Below are positions 33,278 to 41,772 of a stretch of DNA of 64,000 nt, one piece after another. Below the pieces are notes generated by a model that was not told where the DNA came from, did no database searches, and saw nothing but the letters and a program-made list of their open reading frames with translations. The stretch lies in NCBI GenBank assembly GCA_965279315.1, contig OZ257145.1, positions 434,001 through 498,000 of the forward strand, given 5' to 3'. The position numbers were made by a program, and so were the translations under genes. Positions within the stretch are counted from its first letter, which is position 1; the number at the start of each line of letters is the position of its first letter. The stretch is from JAPWJZ01 sp965279315 (lineage in GTDB: Bacteria; Pseudomonadota; Alphaproteobacteria; Micavibrionales; UBA2020).

Positions 33278-34516
33278 ATTGATGATCGCGGTCAGCGTCG
33301 CGCCGACGGTGGCGCTGCTGGGCGGCGGGTTGGTAAAGGCGGCACCCGGAATCTGCGGCCAGATCACGCCCGCCCCCGGTGCTTTCTGCGACCCCAATAT
33401 GCCCGCAGCGCTCAAGTCATTCAGCGCGGCGGTCAGCAGCGGCTGGTTGAGCGTGTTCGCCAATTCGTCCGTCAGGTCGGTTGCCGATGCCATGTTGGCA
33501 ATCGCGCCGCCCAGCGGCGTATTGAACGTGCCGTTCACAAGGTTGTTGAAGTCGAAATAGGGCGCGCCGCGCTCGATACCGCCACCCTCGATCGGGCGGA
33601 AGCCGGGCACGCCGATGAGCGACAGGATCTGGCTGGAAATGCTGGCGGGGTTCCACAGGCGCTTCACGCGGGCGCAAGGGTCGGTCCCCGGCGACGACAT
33701 GAACTGCAGCAGCGAACCCAGCACACCCTGCACCATGTTGGTGAGCGCGGTCACGGCACTACTGATGGCTGTCTGGATCGCCGTGATTGTGGCCGCAATA
33801 AAGTTCTGGATGACCGTCCATGCCGCCTGCACCGCCGCCACCAATGCAACCACAGCACTGGGCAGCGCCGCGCCCAGCTGGTCAAGGATGCTCTGCACCG
33901 TATTGATGTAGCCGATATAGGTGTTGAACGCCGCGTTGATGTTGGCCACGGCCGTATTGATGGAGGAGAAGATACCGTTCAGGCCGGCCAGGAACCCGTT
34001 GAGGTAACTGAGCAGCGTCGCGCCAAGCCAGGCGGAAAGTGAATCGGTGAAGTCGTCGGCGTGGTTCGTCATTTCACCGCCGAACACCGTGCCGTACTGC
34101 GCCGACAGGGCCTTGTTCTGGCCGGTCGCGGGGTTGGTGCCGACGCCGGCGCCCGGATCGTACACTTCCTGGTTCACCGCGCTGGTCGGGTCCCAGTTGT
34201 CGTAGTTGGCGGCCGGCCATGTGAGGCCGGGCGCGGTGTCGGAGAAGATCTGGCCCATGCGCGACGACAGCACGAGCGTATGGTCAAAGCAGTTCATGCC
34301 CATGGTGTTGTCGGGCTGCTTCACGATCTGGCGGTGATAGGCCTTGTCGCGCACGCGGATCGCGTTGGCGTGGTTTTCAGCGGCGTTCAGGAAGTCGCAG
34401 GAGCATCCCGGGCGCGGCGTGCAGGGCGTGACCGCCTGCGCCGATGTCACCGACACAAGGCAGAGCATCGCCGCAAAGAGCGAGAAGAGGACGGATTTTT
34501 TGAAATCGAACTTCAT
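33269..34516 (-). CDS. Secreted paralogous protein A1, 415 aa, long form, unknown function
   Basis: A signal peptide (FSLFAAMLCLVSVTSAQA) is followed by a cysteine-rich start (PCTPRPGCSCDF). The shared core is KQPDNTMGMNCFDHTLVLSS then RMGQIFSD near residues 67-93. Residues about 155-280 are a long hydrophobic, Ala/Ile/Thr/Gln-rich helical region (LVAAVQAAWTVIQNFIAATI, AIQTAISSAVTALTNMVQGV). A second shared block, CARVKRLWNPASIS then FRPIEGGGIERGAPYFDF, follows. It is the last gene of the four-gene cluster, 13 bp after A2. Conserved cysteines suggest disulfides in the periplasm or outside the cell. No known family recognised. Confidence 0.75.
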   Translation of the reverse strand: MKFDFKKSVLFSLFAAMLCLVSVTSAQAVTPCTPRPGCSCDFLNAAENHANAIRVRDKAYHRQIVKQPDNTMGMNCFDHTLVLSSRMGQIFSDTAPGLTWPAANYDNWDPTSAVNQEVYDPGAGVGTNPATGQNKALSAQYGTVFGGEMTNHADDFTDSLSAWLGATLLSYLNGFLAGLNGIFSSINTAVANINAAFNTYIGYINTVQSILDQLGAALPSAVVALVAAVQAAWTVIQNFIAATITAIQTAISSAVTALTNMVQGVLGSLLQFMSSPGTDPCARVKRLWNPASISSQILSLIGVPGFRPIEGGGIERGAPYFDFNNLVNGTFNTPLGGAIANMASATDLTDELANTLNQPLLTAALNDLSAAGILGSQKAPGAGVIWPQIPGAAFTNPPPSSATVGATLTAIINGM

Positions 34517-34529
34517 ATCTTGCCCCGTA

Positions 34530-35705
34530 TTAATATTGCGCCCTGAAAACCGTCAGCGCCGCGCCGCCCAGCGCCGGGAAAGTCCCGGTCGGGATAGCGG
34601 CAGGCCATGACGGCATGTTGCCGGGCCCTGACAGGACCCCGGTCGTGATGTCGTTGAGCGCGGCCGTCAGGATCGGGCTGTTGGACGCGTTCTGGATTTC
34701 GTCGAGGAAGTCGGCGCCGGCGCCGGGCGCGATGCCCTGCAGGACGCTGCGGATCGTAAGGTAAGGCGTGCCGTTTTCGACGCCGCCGCCTTCGACGGGG
34801 CGGAAGTCGCCGTCGAGCGACTGGCCGGTCACGCTGGCGGGGTTCCACAAGCGCGACAGGCGCGAGCATTCGCCCTTCGCGGGGTCGTTGTAGGAAACGC
34901 CGGTATCAGGGTCGACGCCGAGGATGCTGGAAACCGCGCTGTTCAGGATCGTCGTGATCGCATTCACGATCTGGCCCAGGATCTGCGTCTGGATGGTCTG
35001 GATCGCGCTTTTCAGCGTGGTCTGGATCTGGTTCCACAGCGGCACGATGGTCGTGTTCAGGATGCTGACGTTCAGCGACGGGAACAGCGTGTTGATGATG
35101 TCGAGGCCGAGGATCAGGTTGTCCATGATCGTCTGGATCTGCGTGATGACCGCCTGGATGCTGGTGATCAGGCCCTGCGCGGTTGCGATCAGGTCCTCGA
35201 TCGGCTGCATGAATGCGCCGACGAAAGCGAGCGTCGTGGCGCCGAGGAAGTTGGAAAGTGAATCGCCGAAGTCGTTGGCATGTTCCTGCATCATGGCCGA
35301 CATCGTGGTCTCGATCGAGTTCGCGACCGTTTTCATCTTGCCCGTCGTGGGGTTGATGCCGGTACCGAACAGCGGGTCATAGACCGTGCCGAAAACGCGT
35401 TCGTTCGCGGCCGGGAAAGCGCCCGTGCCCGGAATGTCGGAGAAAATCTGGCCCAGACGGGAGGTGAGTTTCAGCGAGTGGTCAAAGCAGGTCATGCCGA
35501 GCGAGTTGTCGTTCTGCTTGATGATCTCGCGCGCTTCGGCCTTGCTGGCGACCTGTTGTGCCTCGCCGTGGTTCTGCATCGCCTGCGCCACTTCGCAAGG
35601 GCAGCCGGCAGCGGTCGGGCACTGGACAGTCGCCGACATTGCCGCCGTCACGGAAAGCCCCGTGAAGGCGCAAAGGAAAAGGGCAATGGTCAAAAATCTT
35701 TTCAT
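34530..35705 (-). CDS. Secreted paralogous protein A2, 391 aa, long form, unknown function
   Basis: The layout repeats that of A1: a signal peptide ending AMSA, QCPTAAGCPCEVAQAMQNHG, then KQNDNSLGMTCFDHSLKLTS with RLGQIFSD. The hydrophobic helical region lies at about 160-265 (GLITSIQAVITQIQTIMDNL, IQTTLKSAIQTIQTQILGQI). CSRLSRLWNPAS, FRPVEGGGVENGTPY and SPILTAALNDITTGVL complete the match with A1 at the C-terminus. Helices rich in Ile, Gln and Thr could be membrane-active or could form coiled coils; this is inference. It sits 25 bp after B1 and 13 bp before A1. Confidence 0.75.
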   Translation of the reverse strand: MKRFLTIALFLCAFTGLSVTAAMSATVQCPTAAGCPCEVAQAMQNHGEAQQVASKAEAREIIKQNDNSLGMTCFDHSLKLTSRLGQIFSDIPGTGAFPAANERVFGTVYDPLFGTGINPTTGKMKTVANSIETTMSAMMQEHANDFGDSLSNFLGATTLAFVGAFMQPIEDLIATAQGLITSIQAVITQIQTIMDNLILGLDIINTLFPSLNVSILNTTIVPLWNQIQTTLKSAIQTIQTQILGQIVNAITTILNSAVSSILGVDPDTGVSYNDPAKGECSRLSRLWNPASVTGQSLDGDFRPVEGGGVENGTPYLTIRSVLQGIAPGAGADFLDEIQNASNSPILTAALNDITTGVLSGPGNMPSWPAAIPTGTFPALGGAALTVFRAQY

Positions 35706-35730
35706 GTATCAACCTTCCCCAAGGTTAAGC

Positions 35731-36408
35731 TTACGGGCACGGGCCCGGGATGATACCGGCCGCAATCAGGATCTGGCAGGAATTCTGGCCCGCCGTGAAG
35801 CTGGGCACCGCCGGGATCGGCAGCGCGCCAATCGCGGTCTGCAGGTCCGAGAAGATGCCGTCGGTGATCGATTGCTGCCAGTTGTCGGTATATTCCGCAG
35901 GGTCGCCGCCCGTCGGGATGATGCCGTTGATGATGTTGTTCAGCGTCGCCATCGGCAGGCCCGCCTTCACACCCTGGTCCTTGATCGTGCTCCAGAGGTT
36001 TTTCACTTCGTCGCAGGCTTGCGTGTCGGAAAGCGCCATCGCGGTGTAGTCGATCGTCGCGGCTTCGAAACCCGCGCCGTCCTGGAAGTCGTCATAGAAT
36101 GCCTGCAGCGCGTCCTCGATGATGGGGCGCAGGCCTGCGGTGAAGTCGCCGGAGAAGATCGAGCCGCCGCGCACCGCCGTGGTACCGGCCGAGTTGTTGA
36201 AGCAGGTCATGGCCAGCACGGAGTCCGGCTTGTCGATGACGGTTTCCGTCTGCGCCACGTCGACCGCGACCTTTGCCTGTGCCTTTTTCTGCATGGCATC
36301 AAGGACGGCCGGGTTGCAGCCGGGCACCGGCTGGGCATAGGCGGCTGTGCCTGCCAGCGTCATGAGCGCGACCAAAGCGAAGGAAAAAAGTCCGTTGCGT
36401 TTCAACAT
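35731..36408 (-). CDS. Secreted paralogous protein B1, 225 aa, short form, unknown function
   Basis: A signal peptide ends in AYAQ, then PGCNPAVLDAMQKKAQ. The shared core is DKPDSVLAMTCFNNSAG and GGSIFSGDF. The second block is ACDEVKNLWSTIKDQGVKAG then LPMATLNNI. It lacks the long hydrophobic region of the A forms and ends with a Cys pair (NSCQILIAAGIIPGPCP). The ATG at 36408 starts MLKRNGLFSFALVALM. It is 66 bp after B2, to which it is closely related. Confidence 0.75.
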   Translation of the reverse strand: MLKRNGLFSFALVALMTLAGTAAYAQPVPGCNPAVLDAMQKKAQAKVAVDVAQTETVIDKPDSVLAMTCFNNSAGTTAVRGGSIFSGDFTAGLRPIIEDALQAFYDDFQDGAGFEAATIDYTAMALSDTQACDEVKNLWSTIKDQGVKAGLPMATLNNIINGIIPTGGDPAEYTDNWQQSITDGIFSDLQTAIGALPIPAVPSFTAGQNSCQILIAAGIIPGPCP

Positions 36409-36474
36409 GGCCCTAGACCCCATAAAATGCATCAACTCGGTTAACCAAAATCCGTATTCTTGTCCGCTGCCGTT

Positions 36475-37176
36475 TTACGGGCAGGTTTGTCCCGCCTTCA
36501 CCATCACGGCGCAGATCGTATTCTGGCCGATAAACCCGCCCGCCGGCGTGCCCGGCAGCGGCAGTGCAGAGAAAGAGGTGTCGAACTTCGACAGCACGTT
36601 GCCCAGCGTTTCGATCGCCGCGAATTTCGCGTCGAAATCGGTGCCGCCCGTCGGCGTGTCGAGGCCGCGCAGCTGTTCCATGGTGATGAAGGGCACGCCC
36701 TGCTGGACGCCTTCGTTTTTATAGCCCGTCGTGCCGCCGGGGCCGGTGCCGTCCCACCAGTTCGTCACGAAATCGCAGTCGGAATCGTTAGGCGTCAGCG
36801 TCGTGCCGCCCGTATAGGCCGTCGGCATGGACGAGTCATTGCCCGATGCGTCGTCGAAATCGTCATAGAAGTTTGTGAGGAAGGGTTCGATGATCGGGCG
36901 CAGCGCATCCATGAAGTCTTCGGAGAAGATTTTACCGCCCTGCGCGGCATCAAGGCCCGCTGCCTTGCTGAAGCAGGTCATGGCCAGCACGGAGTCGGGC
37001 TTGTCCATCGTTTCGGAGACGACCGAAATATCATAGCCGACCAGCGCCTGCTGTTTGTCGGCCATCGCATTCAATACTGTGGGATCGCAGCCGGGCACGC
37101 CCTGCGCCATCGCGGGCACGCTTGCGACGAAGAGGAAACCTGTAACGGCGGCTGTCAACAGGACACGGCTGATCAT
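36475..37176 (-). CDS. Secreted paralogous protein B2, 233 aa, short form, unknown function
   Basis: A signal peptide ends in AMAQ and is followed by PGCDPTVLNAMADKQQA. The core DKPDSVLAMTCFSKAAG is identical to B1 over ten residues, with GGKIFSEDFMDALRPIIE after it. A second Cys/Trp block (DCDFVTNWWDG) and NEGVQQGVPFITMEQLRG correspond to B1. It ends ICAVMVKAGQTCP, matching the terminal Cys pair of B1. The ATG at 37176 begins the signal peptide; the frame extends upstream into rsmD but is not coding there. First gene of the cluster, divergent from rsmD. Confidence 0.75.
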   Translation of the reverse strand: MISRVLLTAAVTGFLFVASVPAMAQGVPGCDPTVLNAMADKQQALVGYDISVVSETMDKPDSVLAMTCFSKAAGLDAAQGGKIFSEDFMDALRPIIEPFLTNFYDDFDDASGNDSSMPTAYTGGTTLTPNDSDCDFVTNWWDGTGPGGTTGYKNEGVQQGVPFITMEQLRGLDTPTGGTDFDAKFAAIETLGNVLSKFDTSFSALPLPGTPAGGFIGQNTICAVMVKAGQTCP

Positions 37177-37294
37177 GGCTTGCACCCCATACTCTGCATA
37201 TCCATTCATTTTAGCAAAATTTGAGGGAAATAGCTTGGGGAAAATGCTATATTCCGGCTTAAGTACTTTATCTATCAAGGAAATTCGGAAAATC

Positions 37295-37864
37295 ATGCGC
37301 ATTGTCGGCGGCCAGTTTCGCGGAAAGAATCTCTTGAGTCCCGATGGCATGGACACAAGACCGACCAGCGACCGCGCGCGGGAGGCTATATTTAACATAC
37401 TCCACCATGCCAAATGGCGCAAAACCGATCTTTTGGAAAACGCCACGGTTTTGGATGTTTTCGCGGGCACAGGCGCGCTGGGGCTGGAGGCGTTGTCCCA
37501 AGGCGCAGCGGAATGCGTTTTTATCGAAAACCTGGCGAGCGCCGCCAAAACCTGCCAGGCAAATATTGACGCCATGAAATTGCAGGACAGGGCATTATTA
37601 GTGCGTAACGACGTTTTGAAAATTGCCCTGCGCCCGACGACGGTTGCGCCGCGCAGCCTTGTCTTCCTCGACCCGCCCTATGGCAAAGGGTTAGGCGCGG
37701 CGGCGCTGACGCAGCTGGCCGCCAAAGACTGGCTGCAGCCGGGCGCGGTCTGCCTGCTGGAAATGGCCAAAAAACAGCCGGAGATGCCGCCCGCCGGATT
37801 CGCGCAGCTGGACGAACGCAGCTATGGCGTCGCGCTGGTCCGCTTTTTTGAATTCGTACCTTAA
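37295..37864 (+). CDS. rsmD: 16S rRNA (guanine966-N2)-methyltransferase
   Basis: The 189-aa SAM-dependent enzyme starts MRIVGGQFRGKNL and has RPTSDRAREAIFNIL, the SAM-binding motif VLDVFAGTGALGLEALSQGA and the catalytic VFLDPPYGKGL (the (D/N)PPY motif). These define RsmD. It methylates G966 of 16S rRNA in the small-subunit head. ATG 37295 gives the family N-terminus; the longer frame begins inside the divergent B2 gene. The stop overlaps the end of the convergent DUF4139 gene by 4 bases. Confidence 0.95.
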   Translation: MRIVGGQFRGKNLLSPDGMDTRPTSDRAREAIFNILHHAKWRKTDLLENATVLDVFAGTGALGLEALSQGAAECVFIENLASAAKTCQANIDAMKLQDRALLVRNDVLKIALRPTTVAPRSLVFLDPPYGKGLGAAALTQLAAKDWLQPGAVCLLEMAKKQPEMPPAGFAQLDERSYGVALVRFFEFVP

Positions 37865-39987
37865 ATCTTGATCGTTGCAATCAGTGCGGCGAGTTCACCC
37901 TGGCGCGCGAGACGGTCGGCGGCGAGTTTTTCCTTCTCCGCATCGATGCCGGCGATCTTGTCTTCCTGCTCGTTCAGCTTGTTCAGGTATTTCTGCTTCA
38001 CTTCCGATTTCTCGGTCAGGCTTTGCAGGTTTTCGCGGATGCGTTCCTGATCGTTGAAGATCTGGTTGCGGCGCTGGTCGAGGTCGTTGATCTTAATATC
38101 AATCGCCTCCATCTCGCGCCGCTTCGCCGCCAGCGTTTCAAATTGTTTGCGTGCATCGGCATCCAGCTGCCCGCGCTTGCCCGCAAATGTCAGCAGGTAA
38201 TCGGCATTCAGGGTATCGAGGCTGTAGGATTGCCATGCGGTGTTTTCAAGTTTCACCGGCACGACGGCTTTCTCGCCCGCTTTCACCTCGACGCGGATGC
38301 GGTAACGCTCGCCGGAGACTTCGGTTGTTTTCGGGTCGGGCGTGACGAGCTGGTAGTCGTACATTTTCGGATGTTCGATCACGACCGTGCGCGCCTCTTT
38401 GGGCGGGGCTTTGACCGTATAGGTCGTCTCGGCGATGTTTTTCACGGCGATGCGCAGGATGCCGTTTTCAACCGCGACCTGCCCCTCGGTCGCGTTCGAT
38501 TTGTCGGTGCGGTCGATAGTGGTTTTGGAATCGAGCGCGTAGGAGACCATGCGCTTGTCGCCCTGCGGCAGCACAGACAGCTGCGCATCACCGACGAATG
38601 CCGTACCCTTCAGCAGATCGCTTTCTTCATACAGCGTCAGCACACCGGGCGGCAGGCCGGTATCGCCGTCATTTTTGATTTCAACGGCGGCAAGCGGATG
38701 TGTGGGATGCGTTTCGGGTTGATACAGCGACACACGCTCCATCGGCACTTCGCGCGACAGGAACGGCAGCATCATCGACTGCCCCGATTTCAAATCGAAA
38801 CGGTCGGGGAAACGGAACAAGACTTGCGTGGTCGCTTCGGAGCTTTGCGCCGCATTCGCAGTCTGTGCGATATTGGCGATCGAGCTTTCCAGCATGGGGG
38901 GAGCGGCAGGCGCCGGCGCAGCGGCGGCCATATCCATCGCCATCATCGCACCACCCGTGCCGCCGCGTGACGCCATCGGCGACATTTGCTTGCGCATCAT
39001 GCCAAGGCGTCCCTTCGGCATTTCGCGCTGTTCTTCCATCGCGCCGTCTGCTTCCTGCGGCGCTTCCATTTCGCCCGCTGTTGCAACCGCGCCCTGATCG
39101 ACGCGCGGCATCACGCGGCCGAACACCTGCACGGGAATTTCGGGGCGCTGCACGTAATAGGATTCATAGAGGCTCTGGCGGAAGGTCACAGGATTGCCGC
39201 TGACGAGCGTCAGATCGACTTTCTGCCAGTCCGATGCCGTCATGTTTTCGATGACCGCCCAGCCCTGCAGCATGCCCTTGGTCTGGCCTGCCTGTGGCAC
39301 AACCAGCCGGTATGCGGTTTTCCACAGCGGCGCATCGACCACATAAGACAGGGTGACGTCACGGCTGCCCTCGCCCAGCAAATTGACGCTGAGCACGCGG
39401 CGTTCCGCCGTGCCGTTTTCGCGGATGGCATCGAGCGCGCGGGCGACTTCGGCGCGGATTTTTTCATCGGTGAAATAAACGGATTCCAGATTTTCCAGCA
39501 GCGCGGATTTGATGCCTTCATCGGTCATGATGCTGACGCGGTTTTTGGTGGTCGTCTTGTCATCGCCCAATGCGACTTCTTCCGGCACCACCTGCAGCAG
39601 CTTGCCGGTTGCCTTCAGTTCTTCGCCGGTGACTTTCACCGTCGCGCCCTGATAGGCGTTCAGCAGCGCGGAGGGGTTGGAGAGCTGTTCCTGCGTAAAG
39701 GGCAGATCCTTGAACACTTGTGCCAGGGGTTGCTTGCCGGGCAGCGTCACGCCGCCGAGCCTGCCCGATTTGTCGAACACGATCAGGCTTTTTAAAATGT
39801 CATCGACCTGTTCGAAGCGCACGGGGAATTCCAGCTGCGCGTTGCCGTCGACCTTGGCGCGGTGTTCGAAATTCGCAAGCCCGCTGGTGGACAGGATCAC
39901 GCTGTTGACGGGCATGTCTTCAGCAAACGCGGCGGCGGTGCAGGTGAGCAGGCCGGCCAGCAGCACAGGAAGAACAAAGTTTTTCAT
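37861..39987 (-). CDS. DUF4139-domain secreted protein (MuiA-like), 708 aa
   Basis: A signal peptide (VLPVLLAGLLTCTAAAFA) leads to a beta-rich N-terminal domain. The DUF4139 block is around residues 200-300: LSYVVDAPLWKTAYRLVV, LQGWAVIENMTASDWQKVDL and ESYYVQRPEIPVQVF. A low-complexity Met/Ala/Gly/Pro segment (residues about 325-365, GRLGMMRKQMSPMASRGG, GAMMAMDMAAAAPAPA) interrupts it before FRFPDRFDLKSGQSMMLPFL. The C-terminus is a long coiled coil (RRNQIFNDQERIRENLQSL). The family is linked to mucoidy inhibition in some bacteria, but the activity is unknown. It probably acts in the periplasm. Monocistronic. Confidence 0.8.
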   Translation of the reverse strand: MKNFVLPVLLAGLLTCTAAAFAEDMPVNSVILSTSGLANFEHRAKVDGNAQLEFPVRFEQVDDILKSLIVFDKSGRLGGVTLPGKQPLAQVFKDLPFTQEQLSNPSALLNAYQGATVKVTGEELKATGKLLQVVPEEVALGDDKTTTKNRVSIMTDEGIKSALLENLESVYFTDEKIRAEVARALDAIRENGTAERRVLSVNLLGEGSRDVTLSYVVDAPLWKTAYRLVVPQAGQTKGMLQGWAVIENMTASDWQKVDLTLVSGNPVTFRQSLYESYYVQRPEIPVQVFGRVMPRVDQGAVATAGEMEAPQEADGAMEEQREMPKGRLGMMRKQMSPMASRGGTGGAMMAMDMAAAAPAPAAPPMLESSIANIAQTANAAQSSEATTQVLFRFPDRFDLKSGQSMMLPFLSREVPMERVSLYQPETHPTHPLAAVEIKNDGDTGLPPGVLTLYEESDLLKGTAFVGDAQLSVLPQGDKRMVSYALDSKTTIDRTDKSNATEGQVAVENGILRIAVKNIAETTYTVKAPPKEARTVVIEHPKMYDYQLVTPDPKTTEVSGERYRIRVEVKAGEKAVVPVKLENTAWQSYSLDTLNADYLLTFAGKRGQLDADARKQFETLAAKRREMEAIDIKINDLDQRRNQIFNDQERIRENLQSLTEKSEVKQKYLNKLNEQEDKIAGIDAEKEKLAADRLARQGELAALIATIKI

Positions 39988-40071
39988 GGAACACCTCGGT
40001 CAAAATGGGGGCTATTCCCGTCAGACGACGGACGCCACGACTATCTTGGCCGATGGAGATTAAAAAGTGGC

Positions 40072-40860
40072 TTACAGGACGAAATAAACCAAAAGGAACG
40101 TGCCTAGCAGGATTCGGTAAATGACAAAGGGCATCAACCCGAATTTCTGCAGCCATTTCATCATGAAATGGATGGCGCCAAGCCCCGCAAAGAACGCCAG
40201 CACGACCGCGATCATGCTTTCATGCAGCAAACCGGGATTGCCGGATTTAAAAATCTCGAGGAAGCTCATCGCGCCCGCCGCCACCATCGCGGGGATGCCC
40301 AGCAGGAACGAAAACCGCGCCGCATCGACGCGCTTGAAACCCAGGAAACGCGCGGTTGTCATGGTGATGCCGGAACGGCTGGTGCCGGGGATCAGGGCAA
40401 CCGCCTGCGCGCAGCCGATCAACAATGCCTGCCGCAGCGTGATATCCTTCACTTCCTTCACTTGCGGGAATTTCCAGTCGGCCAGGCCCATCAACCCGCC
40501 GAAAATAAGGGTCGTTGCGGTGATGACCGTCACGCTGCGGATACCGTCCGGCAGCAGCATATGGAGGGCAAGCCCGACGGCCAGTGCGGGGATCGTCGCC
40601 AAGGCTATATATATGCCTAGGTTGCGGTTGAAGGTGGGCTTCCAGCGCAAGACATCCCAGCCAATCGCCCAGACATCGCGCCAATAATAGACAAGGATGG
40701 CGCAGAGCGTGCCGACATGCAGCGCGACATCGATCAAAATCCCCTGATCCTGTTCATGCATAAAGACCGGCGTGAGCGCCAGATGCGCGCTGGAGCTGAC
40801 CGGCAGGAATTCGGTAAGCCCTTGAACTATCGACAGAATGAAAAGATAGGTGAGTGTCAT
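40072..40860 (-). CDS. uppP: Undecaprenyl-diphosphate phosphatase
   Basis: The 262-aa multi-pass membrane protein shows the BacA/UppP motifs: QGLTEFLPVSSSAHL at residues about 13-27, with the catalytic Glu, and IPGTSRSGITMTTARFLG near residue 155, with the catalytic Arg. It dephosphorylates undecaprenyl diphosphate to recycle the lipid carrier for peptidoglycan and LPS. It has about eight membrane helices, the usual number. It is divergent from the 107-aa gene, with 123 bp between the starts. Confidence 0.97.
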   Translation of the reverse strand: MTLTYLFILSIVQGLTEFLPVSSSAHLALTPVFMHEQDQGILIDVALHVGTLCAILVYYWRDVWAIGWDVLRWKPTFNRNLGIYIALATIPALAVGLALHMLLPDGIRSVTVITATTLIFGGLMGLADWKFPQVKEVKDITLRQALLIGCAQAVALIPGTSRSGITMTTARFLGFKRVDAARFSFLLGIPAMVAAGAMSFLEIFKSGNPGLLHESMIAVVLAFFAGLGAIHFMMKWLQKFGLMPFVIYRILLGTFLLVYFVL

Positions 40861-40983
40861 GCCCTTTTTTCGGCTTTTGCGCGGGAACTTTCAAGCCTTA
40901 TCATCGGTTTACATAAGTACGCCTTGTACTTTATTGAACTGGTGGTACAATCGCGGCGGGATGAACAATCGGGGATAAACAGC

Positions 40984-41307
40984 ATGGCGTCGGAAAACGG
41001 CATCATCGACTGCGCGAAGAAGAAAGTCGGCAAAACCGGCCTGATGCTTCGTTGCTCCGGTGCGTTGCTGACAGGGCTTGCGATTGTGACCGTGATTACC
41101 ATGAGCCTTGTCGTCATGAGCGACGCCGACGAGCTGCCCACCAAGACCGCCTTCTACAATATCGAATTCCCCGAAGACGAAGCGGCATTGGACAAATTGT
41201 CCGAACAACTGGCGCGCCAGACGCAGGCGGACGAGCTGAACGAGATCGAGCCTGCCGCTGGTGGTGATGCGACCGAAGACGCGCCCCAGCCGCAACCGGC
41301 GGAATAA
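40984..41307 (+). CDS. Single-span membrane protein, 107 aa, unknown
   Basis: A short cytoplasmic N-terminus (ENGIIDCAKKKVGKTG) precedes one membrane helix (GALLTGLAIVTVITMSLVVM, residues about 26-47). The rest is acidic and Glu/Ala/Pro-rich (FPEDEAALDKLSEQLARQTQ), probably periplasmic. GGGGAT about 8 bp before the ATG is the likely ribosome-binding site. The longer frame to 40717 overlaps uppP. It is convergent with the half-MreB gene, 1 bp apart. No family recognised. Confidence 0.6.
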   Translation: MASENGIIDCAKKKVGKTGLMLRCSGALLTGLAIVTVITMSLVVMSDADELPTKTAFYNIEFPEDEAALDKLSEQLARQTQADELNEIEPAAGGDATEDAPQPQPAE

Positions 41308-41308
41308 A

Positions 41309-41770
41309 TCAGATACGTTTCAGGTATTCTTCCAGCTGTGCAGGCGTGTAATCTGCGGCCGCAGGATCATCCAGTATTTTGATGCCGCGCAGGCCTGCCG
41401 ATTGCGCCACTTCCTGTAACGCGCGTTTTTCAATTGCTGACAATCCGCCTGCGAGATTTTTCGTGACATGCACGACGGCGGTCGGCGCGATGAAGGAACG
41501 CCCCGCTACCTGCTTCATCGCGTATTTGAAAATGGCGGATGCGGAATCGAAATCATCGGCCAGCACGCGCGGATGGGTATCGAACGGGGCGATGCGCACG
41601 GCGCCGGTTTCCGCCACCGCCGCCGACACGTTATTGCCAACCGCGACGATCAGCTTGCGCCCGCCGGATTCAGAAACCGCGAGCAGCGCGGGTTCGTCAA
41701 ATACCGCGCCGCTGTCGAGGTTTTTGGCGTAAATTCTGCCTTCGGATATGCGGATATACAGCTTCGCCAA
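41309..41770 (-). CDS. MreB-like N-terminal-half protein (truncated actin fold), 153 aa
   Basis: The whole protein aligns by eye with residues about 10-160 of MreB. IYAKNLDSGAVFDEPALLAV corresponds to the MreB IYVKGQGIVLNEPSVVAI region, FKYAMKQV to the IIA helix, and LSAIEKRALQEVAQSAGLRG then IKILDDPAAA to the VERRAIRESAQGAG and IEEPMAAA region. The phosphate-1 loop (DLGTAN) is replaced by RISEGR, and the protein ends before the phosphate-2 and adenosine motifs, so nucleotide binding is unlikely. The TTG start lies 2 bp after the asd stop, implying translational coupling. Role unknown; an MreB partner or regulator is possible. Confidence 0.62.
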   Translation of the reverse strand: MAKLYIRISEGRIYAKNLDSGAVFDEPALLAVSESGGRKLIVAVGNNVSAAVAETGAVRIAPFDTHPRVLADDFDSASAIFKYAMKQVAGRSFIAPTAVVHVTKNLAGGLSAIEKRALQEVAQSAGLRGIKILDDPAAADYTPAQLEEYLKRI

Positions 41771-41772
41771 GA

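Noticed and set aside
33269..37176. F-type conjugation genes (TraU/TraW/TraN-like) as an identity for the secreted cluster
   Set aside because: The signal peptides and cysteines look similar at first sight, but none of the family motifs I know for these proteins is present and no other transfer gene is nearby.
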